A stretch of DNA of 39,080 nt, from the NCBI GenBank assembly GCA_001512995.1, contig LFRY01000043.1:26669-65748 (forward strand), in the 5' to 3' direction. The number at the start of each line of letters is the position of its first letter. The stretch's first letter is position 1. The notes under the pieces were generated by a model that searched no databases, had not been told where the DNA came from, and saw nothing but the letters and a program-made list of their open reading frames with translations. Source of the stretch: Acholeplasmatales bacterium DTU067 (GTDB lineage Bacteria > Bacillota_I > Bacilli_A > ML615J-28 > CAG-698). The position numbers and the translations under genes were made by a program. Shown piece by piece: positions 24,898 through 32,361 of the stretch.

Positions 24898-24926
24898 ATC
24901 TTACAATATTTTACGGGAACATGCAA
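24898..24926 (-). promoter_or_regulatory. Sigma-A promoter for the pullulanase
   Basis: On the minus strand TTGCAT (24926-24921), a 17-base spacer and TAAGAT (24903-24898), followed by AAAAT. The divergent partner has TTGCAA-N17-TAAGATAAAAT, nearly the same elements. Confidence 0.6.
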
Positions 24927-24964
24927 TCAATAAAAATCTGTAAACTATTACATAATGAAAGGGC

Positions 24965-24993
24965 TTGCAAAAGGGTGTTTACTTTGATAAGAT
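24965..24993 (+). promoter_or_regulatory. Sigma-A promoter for the surface-protein-malEFG operon
   Basis: TTGCAA (24965-24970), a 17-base spacer and TAAGAT (24988-24993), followed by AAAATC. A 10-base palindrome AATGATCATT (25002-25011) sits just downstream, near the transcription start, and could be an operator. Confidence 0.6.
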
Positions 24994-25040
24994 AAAATCA
25001 GAATGATCATTTTCATCAAAAATCATATTGGGAGGAGAAA

Positions 25041-27494
25041 ATGAGAAAAAGTCTAATCTTGTTCTTTTTATCCGTCCTCGCTATGGTTTTCTTAGGCTAT
25101 GGCGTGGGGAATACAGCAAGGGCTGCGGATGAAGATTCGGCTTTGGTCGGCAAGGTTTATGTTCATTACATGAGCTGGGAAGCCGAGGAAAAAGAAGTCG
25201 GCATCCATGTATGGGGTAACGGAACGGATGCGCAAGCGGTTAGTCCTCCTTACAAGTATACGGGTAAGGATGATTTCGGATATGTCATGGAAGTCAATGT
25301 CATGTCCGACGCCAGCGACAACATCGGCATCATTGTCATCAAAGACAATGTGCTGTCCGATCCCTGGAATAACAAAGACTCCGCAGATATGTTCGTGAAT
25401 GTGAAGCCTTTGAAAGAAGGCATAACCGACCGCATCGATGTTTATTATTTCTCGGGCGGCGTGACGGAATATTTCGTTGCGGATCCGGAAATGGCGAATG
25501 TTTTCGCGCTCTATTATGACCCCTCGGGAAGTTATGAAGACAAACTCGGCGTCCATGCCTGGGGATTTGAAGATTTGGATTCAGAATGGGGAACACCGCG
25601 CGAAATTTTCAAAGACGGTTTCAAATCGCCCGGCGACACTCAGGGCAAAGTCGCGCACATGAAATACACCCCCGGGGATGACAAGGATCCGGGATTCCTG
25701 ATCTACGCGGGAAGCGATGCCAATAAGAAGCATGCGGCTTTCGGCGACATCAAAGAAGAAACCGTGCCTGGATTTTCGAAACTGAAGGCCGGGGAAATCA
25801 TGGTCATCTTCGTTACCGGAGGCAATGTCTTCGCGGGCGTGGACAAGAAAGGGGAATTTATTGAAGGCGCCTTCACCTTCGGTTTCCAGAAATTCCAAAT
25901 TTCCAGCCTGGCGGGAACGTTTGCGAAAAACCCGACCACGATTTTTGCGAGATTCACGCTAAAAATGAAAACCAAGAAAGTTGTCAGAAAAGAAGAGATC
26001 ACCGTGATCGAACATGTCCGCGACAACCCCGTCTTCGTTCCGAGTGGGAAGCTCCCGGACGACCTTCCGGAATTTGACGAATACGAGCCGGCGGATCTCC
26101 CCGATGGCGCGGAAGCAAAAGTTGTCTTCCATTATCACCGCTGGGACGGGGATTATACGGGAACCGGACTCTGGACCTGGAATTGCGGAACCGCGGGCAG
26201 CAGTGAAGCCGTAACCATGAAGGGCGTCGATGATTTCGGGGCCGTCATGGAAATCGTGATTGACATTGACGATGCAGAGGACACCATCGGCATCATCCCG
26301 ATTGCCCATGACATCGACAAGGATTCGCGTTGGGATCACCGCGAAACTCCCGCTGGCAAGGACATCAATCTTGACATTTCCAAACTGAAACTGAATGACG
26401 GGACGCTGACCGAACTCCATGTTTATTATTTCGAAGGCGGTCTGCAGAATGTCTTCATTGCGGACGCGACCAAAGCGAACGTGCTCATCCTTTATTATGA
26501 TCCCGAAGAAAATTACGAAGAGAACCTCGGTTTCCATACCTGGGACAATCAATGGACGAATGTTGAAAATGCGAATTGGGGAGAGCCGGTCAAGGTTTTT
26601 GTTGATGGCTTCAAATCACCGCTGGGCGTCACCGGCAAGGCAGCATTGCTTCAGACCGAACCGGGAACGGATGCGGAAACCTTAATTTATGCCGGCGATG
26701 ACGAAACCAAGAAGCATAAAGATCACGGAAATCTGAAGGGCTTCGAGGACATGGTTGCCGGCGAAGTGAGGGTAGTTTATGTTGCCATGCAGAAGGTGTA
26801 CGATGAGAGAACGGAATTCGCGCTCGAAGCTTTCGGCGGAACCATCATTTGGAAACCTGTTTTTGAAGAAGTGACCAAGGAAATCGACATCCTTGAATTG
26901 ATTGATTTCAAGAAATACTTCACGCTGAAAGAAGGCGATAAGGAAATTCCCATCAAAGCCATCTATTTCAACACCACCGCTGAAGAAATCAACGAGTTCG
27001 TTTTAGAACTTGACAAAGAAAATAAACTGGACAACAAAAAGAAATACACACTCTACTTCAACAACCAAGGCGAAGGCAATGAGCATTACCAGGTCGAAAT
27101 AGAACTCGACCTTGACACCCAAGCTCCGGTCATCACCCTGGTTACCGAAGATGATGTGGACGAAGTCATCATCACGATTCCTTTGGGCTCCGAATGGGAC
27201 AATTCTCTATTCCCGATTTATCGTGCGAGCGATGACAGAGACAAAAATCTTTCCTCAAAAGTCTATGTTCCGGAAGACAAAGGCTTCCTGTCCACAAAAG
27301 AAGCCGGAACATATGAGATCACATTGCAGGTTGAAGATGAATGGGGCAATGTAGGCACAGCCACTTTCAAGATTGTCGTTGCTCCTCGCAAAGGCTGTAA
27401 AAACAAAAGCGCAAACATCTTCCTCGGATTGGGAGTCCTGGGACTCGGTTTATTCCTGATCCGCAGAAGAAGGTTTGTATGGGGAAAGGAGTAG
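25041..27494 (+). CDS. Surface starch-binding protein with repeated PUD/CBM41-like modules, non-catalytic
   Basis: 817 residues. A signal peptide (1-29, ending ARAAD) is followed by a long repeat. The first copy runs from about residue 39 (VYVHYMSWEAEE) and the second from about 361 (VVFHYHRWDGDYTG). Each copy holds two PUD-like modules with W/DDFG-type motifs (DDFGYVMEV; DDFGAVMEI) and a second module (ALYYDPSGSYED; ILYYDPEENYEE), so four in all. Then come a beta domain like the one in the neighbouring pullulanase, an Ig/DUF5011-like domain (DTQAPVITLV) and a C-terminal RKGC (Cys786)-helix-RRRR anchor. No catalytic domain is present. It probably tethers polysaccharide at the surface. GGGAGGAG precedes the ATG; malE follows after 4 bases. 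Confidence 0.82.
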   Translation: MRKSLILFFLSVLAMVFLGYGVGNTARAADEDSALVGKVYVHYMSWEAEEKEVGIHVWGNGTDAQAVSPPYKYTGKDDFGYVMEVNVMSDASDNIGIIVIKDNVLSDPWNNKDSADMFVNVKPLKEGITDRIDVYYFSGGVTEYFVADPEMANVFALYYDPSGSYEDKLGVHAWGFEDLDSEWGTPREIFKDGFKSPGDTQGKVAHMKYTPGDDKDPGFLIYAGSDANKKHAAFGDIKEETVPGFSKLKAGEIMVIFVTGGNVFAGVDKKGEFIEGAFTFGFQKFQISSLAGTFAKNPTTIFARFTLKMKTKKVVRKEEITVIEHVRDNPVFVPSGKLPDDLPEFDEYEPADLPDGAEAKVVFHYHRWDGDYTGTGLWTWNCGTAGSSEAVTMKGVDDFGAVMEIVIDIDDAEDTIGIIPIAHDIDKDSRWDHRETPAGKDINLDISKLKLNDGTLTELHVYYFEGGLQNVFIADATKANVLILYYDPEENYEENLGFHTWDNQWTNVENANWGEPVKVFVDGFKSPLGVTGKAALLQTEPGTDAETLIYAGDDETKKHKDHGNLKGFEDMVAGEVRVVYVAMQKVYDERTEFALEAFGGTIIWKPVFEEVTKEIDILELIDFKKYFTLKEGDKEIPIKAIYFNTTAEEINEFVLELDKENKLDNKKKYTLYFNNQGEGNEHYQVEIELDLDTQAPVITLVTEDDVDEVIITIPLGSEWDNSLFPIYRASDDRDKNLSSKVYVPEDKGFLSTKEAGTYEITLQVEDEWGNVGTATFKIVVAPRKGCKNKSANIFLGLGVLGLGLFLIRRRRFVWGKE

Positions 27495-27498
27495 AGCG

Positions 27499-28842
27499 AT
27501 GAAAAAATATTTATCCATTTTCTTGTTCTTAAGTTTATTGCTGACTTTGGTGGCTTGCACGGCAGATTTCGACGCGAACGGCGTTGAGCTGAATTTCGGG
27601 CAAAGCCATGTGAAGCAAACCGTTCTGAAAGTCTGGTATGACGATAACGACGGATTTTTCATGGAAGAAGTCATCAAACTCTTTCAGCAGGAAAATCCGG
27701 GGATAATTGTGGAATTCACGCAGAAGGGATCGGTTCAGGCCCGCGAGGACCTGAAAACATACGGACGGACCGACCACGGCGCGGACGTTTTCCAATTCCC
27801 GCATGACCATATGGCGCAGGCGATTCTGGACGACCTCGTCTATCCGCTCCCCGATGAGCTTTTGGAAAGATTACAGGACAGAATCATTCCCGTCGCCCTC
27901 AACATCGCCACACTCTGCTATGATCCCGAAACCAATAGCTTCGAATGCACTGCCGGAGGCGGGGAAAAACTGTTTGCCGTTCCCCAATCCATCGAATCCG
28001 TTTTCCTCTTCTATAACAAAAATCTCGTTGACGAAAATAATCTGCCGGAAACTTTTGAGGAATTGATCCAACGGGCGAGGGATTATGAAGAAAAAATCAA
28101 AGAAACGAAGCCGGGCAACCGCTATTTCGGTTCATCTTCGCACTGGGCAGATTCCTATTATGTGCAATTCGTTTTCAGCGCTTTCGGTTGGACTCCCTTC
28201 GGTCCGGATTTGAATGACCCCACCGAAGTCGGTTTCCGGAAAGAAGAAATGGAGGCAGCGCTCCAGTGGTTGGTCGAAAACATCAAACCGATTACGACCG
28301 GAAACAACAATCACGATTCCGGAAAGAAAAAGGCCGATTTTGAAGACGGCGAACTCCCCTTCATCCTCGGAGGCCCATGGGATGTCGAAGGATTCAAGAA
28401 TGCGGAGGTCAATTTCGGCGCGATGACAATTCCGACAATCAAGATTAACGGCGAAGACAGGATGCCGCGCACTTATGCGGGAGCGCAGATGCTTGCGGTT
28501 TACAAATACACCAAGAACCCCGATGCCGCGATTAAGTTTGTGGAATTCTGTCAGACCGACAAAGTGAGCCAATTGTTGTATACAATCAAAGGCAAAGTGC
28601 CGGCGCTCAAACCTGAAATTCTTGAAAATATTAAAGGCATCAAGGATGACGTAATCGCGCAGGTCATGCTCGAACAACTCGAAACCTCCTATCCGATGCC
28701 GACGATTCCGGAGGTAACCCATTACTGGGGTCCGGCGGAAGCGTTAATCAAAAACATCTGGAATACAGGAAACAAGATTTCCTTCGAGGTCGAAAAGGCA
28801 GAAAAAGCTTATAAATCACTAAAAGATTTGGCGTCACGGTAA
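27499..28842 (+). CDS. malE: Maltodextrin-type ABC transporter solute-binding lipoprotein
   Basis: 447 residues from the ATG at 27499, after AAAGGAG; the in-frame extension upstream runs into the preceding gene. The signal ends LTLVAC, a lipobox, so Cys at about residue 18 is lipidated. The mature part is an extracellular solute-binding protein of family 1 (TVLKVWYDDNDGFFMEEVIKLF, ADVFQFPHD, GGPWDVEGFKN, NPDAAIKFVEF). It delivers oligosaccharide to the MalFG channel. The maltodextrin substrate is inferred from the surrounding amylase, pullulanase, malQ and glgP genes. A hairpin without a U run follows it, before malF. Confidence 0.87.
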   Translation: MKKYLSIFLFLSLLLTLVACTADFDANGVELNFGQSHVKQTVLKVWYDDNDGFFMEEVIKLFQQENPGIIVEFTQKGSVQAREDLKTYGRTDHGADVFQFPHDHMAQAILDDLVYPLPDELLERLQDRIIPVALNIATLCYDPETNSFECTAGGGEKLFAVPQSIESVFLFYNKNLVDENNLPETFEELIQRARDYEEKIKETKPGNRYFGSSSHWADSYYVQFVFSAFGWTPFGPDLNDPTEVGFRKEEMEAALQWLVENIKPITTGNNNHDSGKKKADFEDGELPFILGGPWDVEGFKNAEVNFGAMTIPTIKINGEDRMPRTYAGAQMLAVYKYTKNPDAAIKFVEFCQTDKVSQLLYTIKGKVPALKPEILENIKGIKDDVIAQVMLEQLETSYPMPTIPEVTHYWGPAEALIKNIWNTGNKISFEVEKAEKAYKSLKDLASR

Positions 28843-28850
28843 AAGCAATC

Positions 28851-28878
28851 GATGGCCTTATTGAAAAATAAGGCCATC
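28851..28878 (+). promoter_or_regulatory. Intercistronic hairpin between malE and malF
   Basis: A perfect 12-base stem, GATGGCCTTATT (28851-28862) and AATAAGGCCATC (28867-28878), with a GAAA tetraloop. The tail TCTTTCT is too mixed for a strong terminator. It more likely lowers read-through or protects the malE message, raising binding protein over permease. Confidence 0.7.
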
Positions 28879-28894
28879 TCTTTCTAAGGAGGAT

Positions 28895-31279
28895 ATGATG
28901 AATAGGATAAAACATCTCTTAAAAGCGTTGCTTTCCTCAGTCATCTGGGGATTGGGTCAACTCCTTAACCGCCAATATTTCAAAGCTCTGTTTTTCTTTG
29001 CCATGTTTTGCCTGTTCTTCGGAATCGAATTCGGGAGCGGAAGGTATTTTTCCGAATTTGATCCTTATTCGAAAATCGCCGGCGATGATTTGACCGACAC
29101 GCTCGCCAATAAATTCTACCGGGAATACCAGGCGGATCTTGAGAATCCTTACAGCGGCGTCCGGCCCTTCCCAAACTTCGACGAATATTTCGAAACTCAC
29201 AAAGCGGGCGGCTTAAGCATGGAAGAATTGATCGAGTTCACGGCAATGGATCTGCTTGCGGAAAACAAAGTCAAGTTCTACGTGCTTGAAGAAGAACTGC
29301 GCGCAAAAGAAGAAGATAGGGGCAAGGAGCGGGAGACGGATTTATATCCCGATCTCCATGAGGAAGAAGTCTCGAAACTGAAAAGCTTGATAACAATCTT
29401 TACCACTTACCAGGATTTGGAGACGCTTGAAGAATATTCAAGGGTCAATACGGGCACTTCCCTAAATCCCGTTTATGTCTTCGTAAACATTGCTGACGAA
29501 AGCGACATCCGGACCGAAATGACCAATTATCGGATTCTGGAGCGGAAGGGAAGTCTATATCGGACGGCGGATTACTCTGATTTTTACCTGCAGGTGGTGG
29601 ACGCAAGCGGAAACGCGGTCCGTTATGACAATGTCATACCCGAACGGGAGTCCCTTGCTGCGGATGATTCACGTGTGGCGGGTCTCATCAAACTGCCCAG
29701 AATTAACGACGCAATTTATTACAGCGAAGACACGGTTTACGGTTATTTCAATCCGGAAGGAAGGGACGGGCGCTATCGGCCTACACCCTTCACCCAATAT
29801 TTAAGCAGATTTTTCATTAATTCCAATCTAATATATCAGGGCAATGACCAGGATGATTTTGCGAAATTCAAGCTCAGGGTTTATTTCGCGATGCATCCGG
29901 ATCTCAAGGAAGATTTCGAAACCCGCTTCAACAATTTCTTCTATGACCGCGCCGGTTTCTTTTTGCGGGGACTCTGGGCCATCGTCACTTTGGGAACAAC
30001 GGAAGGAGCGGATTATTACCAGATCAGCAAATTGGAACAGGCGATTGATGTAAAAGATTTGGGAGGAACCGTCCTGCAGACCATAATCGTGCGCGGGCAC
30101 CAATCTGCCTTCCTGATGATCGAAGGCTTGATTTCCCTGCTGTTACTGTTGGTTTTCCTGATTTTCTATGTCTGGAACATCAGGGATGCATACAAAACGA
30201 GCAAGGAATTTGCTGCGACCGGCGTCAGGATTTCGGATAAGGTCTATTTCAAAAAGCTTTGGGAATCCTCCTTCGAATACATCGTTCTCTTCCCGGCTTT
30301 CCTTGCGCTGATCTTCATTTCCGTAATGCCGATTCTTTACGGTTTCCTGGTCGCTTTCACATCATATAGCGGCAGGCAGGCGGACATCAGCCTCTTCGAC
30401 TGGGTCGGGTTCAAGAACTTCCTGCAGATTTTCCAATTCGGAGAATCAGTCGGCATACCGTTTGGGAAAGCGTTCTGGAGCGTTCTTTTATGGACAATTA
30501 TCTGGGCGATCTTTTCCACCTTCACCGTGTTTTTCGGTGGCTTTTTCCAGGCTGTCGTCATCAATTCCGAAAGGGTTCCTTTCAAGAAATTCTGGCGAAC
30601 GCTCTTCATTCTTCCCTGGGCAATCCCGGCAATCATCACGCAGATGGTTTTTGCCAACATTTTCAACGATGACGGCGTCGTCAATCATTTCCTGGAAAAT
30701 CTGGGACTGTATGAAATTTTGAAAAACTGGAAGATGCTGGGGCTCAGTTTTGAGCAGTTCAAGGAGACCGGCCTGCCGAGAATCCTATACCTCGGGCATG
30801 ACGACATCCAATGGTTCGGAAACCCCCACAATAAATGGTTCGTGAGGATAAGCCTGATCGTTGTCAACATCTGGCTCGGTTTCCCGTATTACATGGCGCT
30901 GATGACGAGCACGATGACGGGAATCGACCGCACTTTCTATGAAGCGGCGGACATCGACGGAGCCAGCAAATGGCAGAAGTTTTGGAAGATTACTTTCCCC
31001 CTTGTCATGATGGCGACAGCACCGCTCTTGTTGATGTGTTTTTCCGGCAACTTTAATAACTTCGGAATGATCTACTTCACCACCCAGGGCGGGGCGAACA
31101 GCGATTACAGCAGCGCTTTCGCGGGGGACACCGACATTCTGATTTCCTGGATGTATAAGCTCACGGTTGATGAGAAGTATTACAACATGGCTTCGGTCTT
31201 TTCGATTTTAATCTTTGTGTTTGTCGGCTCGATCGCTGCTTGGAACTATTCGCGGACCAGAGCCTTTAAGGAGGATTGA
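28895..31279 (+). CDS. malF: Maltodextrin ABC transporter permease MalF with a very large extracytoplasmic insert
   Basis: 794 residues, far longer than a usual MalF (about 430-515). The N terminus (LLSSVIWGLGQLLNRQYFKALFFFAMFCLFFG) matches the start of other Gram-positive MalF proteins. Residues of about 47-400 are hydrophilic, with acidic stretches, and come before the next transmembrane helix at about 412-432. The normal permease core follows (about 470-790) with the EAA motif EAADIDGASKWQKFWKITFPL near 690, which contacts the ATPase. With MalG it forms the channel in the cytoplasmic membrane. The insert would face outwards, where MalE docks. AAGGAGG precedes the ATG, and malG follows 2 bases after the stop. 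Confidence 0.87.
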   Translation: MMNRIKHLLKALLSSVIWGLGQLLNRQYFKALFFFAMFCLFFGIEFGSGRYFSEFDPYSKIAGDDLTDTLANKFYREYQADLENPYSGVRPFPNFDEYFETHKAGGLSMEELIEFTAMDLLAENKVKFYVLEEELRAKEEDRGKERETDLYPDLHEEEVSKLKSLITIFTTYQDLETLEEYSRVNTGTSLNPVYVFVNIADESDIRTEMTNYRILERKGSLYRTADYSDFYLQVVDASGNAVRYDNVIPERESLAADDSRVAGLIKLPRINDAIYYSEDTVYGYFNPEGRDGRYRPTPFTQYLSRFFINSNLIYQGNDQDDFAKFKLRVYFAMHPDLKEDFETRFNNFFYDRAGFFLRGLWAIVTLGTTEGADYYQISKLEQAIDVKDLGGTVLQTIIVRGHQSAFLMIEGLISLLLLLVFLIFYVWNIRDAYKTSKEFAATGVRISDKVYFKKLWESSFEYIVLFPAFLALIFISVMPILYGFLVAFTSYSGRQADISLFDWVGFKNFLQIFQFGESVGIPFGKAFWSVLLWTIIWAIFSTFTVFFGGFFQAVVINSERVPFKKFWRTLFILPWAIPAIITQMVFANIFNDDGVVNHFLENLGLYEILKNWKMLGLSFEQFKETGLPRILYLGHDDIQWFGNPHNKWFVRISLIVVNIWLGFPYYMALMTSTMTGIDRTFYEAADIDGASKWQKFWKITFPLVMMATAPLLLMCFSGNFNNFGMIYFTTQGGANSDYSSAFAGDTDILISWMYKLTVDEKYYNMASVFSILIFVFVGSIAAWNYSRTRAFKED

Positions 31280-31281
31280 TT

Positions 31282-32319
31282 ATGTTTCTGAAAATCATCA
31301 TCGGCTATCTCTTGATTGTAATCTATCTCACAATGGTGGCGATTGGCGCCGAGATATATGAGAGAAAGGGCTATAAGAAAAGCACGGGCGCTTATTTGTG
31401 TCTGATTCCCATCTACGGCATCATCAAGGTTCTCCTGGCTCCGGCTTTGCGGGAGGTTTCGAAAGAGGCTTTAAGGAAATTTTATAAGCCCGGGGAGATT
31501 ATGATGAAACTCCTGACGTTCGCGCAGCTGACCCTGGTCGCGATTCTGATCATTCTCCCGGTGACCTACATGATTGGCTCTTCTTTCGCGAAAACAAGCG
31601 ATCTTCCCGAAACCTTCCTGCCCAAAAATTTCACTTTAAACAATTACAAACGACTTTTCCTTGAAACCGATTTTTGGCGCTGGTTGGTCAACACAGCCTC
31701 AATTGCCGTCATCACAATGGTAATCAGCGTCGTCTTCGTCACCGGAGCCGGATATGTTTTTGCACGCTTCAAATTCAAGGGTAAGAAAGTTGCTCTCCTG
31801 GGAATTTTGGTCCTGCAGATTTTCCCTTCCTTCATGAGCATGATTGCGCTCTTTACCCTGTATGAGATTTTCGGGCTCTTGGGACAGCCGCTCGCGCTCG
31901 TGATCATCTATGTCGGCGGTTCCATCCCCTTCAATGTCTGGCTGATCAAAGGATACTTGCAACAGATCCCCCGGGATCTTGACGAAAGCGCGATGCTGGA
32001 CGGAGCCAACAAATGGCAGATCTTTACAAAAATCATTCTGCCGCTGTCGGTCCCGGTTCTTTCTTTCGTCGCGGTGTCGCAATTCATGGCGCCCTGGATG
32101 GATTACATGCTTCCGCGCCTGCTCTTGGACATCAAGAGCACGAAGGAAAACTGGACGATCGCCCTCGGTCTCTTTGACATGATTTCCGGTCCGGATAAGC
32201 AGAATTACACGACCTTTGCTGCGGGATCGATGATCGTGGCCGTGCCGATCACAGTCCTCTACATGGTGTTCCAGAGATATCTGATCACGGGGATTATCGC
32301 CGGCGCGACCAAGGGCTGA
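31282..32319 (+). CDS. malG: Maltodextrin ABC transporter permease MalG
   Basis: 345 residues from the ATG at 31282, 7 bases after AAGGAGG; a TTG at 31276 is too close to it. An extra N-terminal hydrophobic stretch (about 1-70) precedes the MalG core of six helices. The EAA motif is DESAMLDGANKWQIFTKI in the C-terminal third. The ending QRYLITGIIAGATKG is the classic MalG tail. It pairs with MalF to form the maltodextrin channel. No ATPase gene follows; Bacillota often use a shared ATPase (MsmX/MalK) encoded elsewhere. The stop codon overlaps a CG-centred palindrome AAACGTTT. Confidence 0.91.
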   Translation: MFLKIIIGYLLIVIYLTMVAIGAEIYERKGYKKSTGAYLCLIPIYGIIKVLLAPALREVSKEALRKFYKPGEIMMKLLTFAQLTLVAILIILPVTYMIGSSFAKTSDLPETFLPKNFTLNNYKRLFLETDFWRWLVNTASIAVITMVISVVFVTGAGYVFARFKFKGKKVALLGILVLQIFPSFMSMIALFTLYEIFGLLGQPLALVIIYVGGSIPFNVWLIKGYLQQIPRDLDESAMLDGANKWQIFTKIILPLSVPVLSFVAVSQFMAPWMDYMLPRLLLDIKSTKENWTIALGLFDMISGPDKQNYTTFAAGSMIVAVPITVLYMVFQRYLITGIIAGATKG

Positions 32320-32330
32320 AACGTTTGCAT
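32319..32330 (+). promoter_or_regulatory. Possible LacI-family operator (AAACGTTTGC half-palindrome)
   Basis: AAACGTTT (32319-32326) is a perfect 8-base palindrome followed by GCAT, so the right half matches the GCAAACGTTTGC sites of MalR-type regulators. It lies between malG and malQ, with no clear promoter beside it. Confidence 0.35.
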
Positions 32331-32361
32331 CCTTTCATCCTAGATTTAAAGGAGTAGTTAT

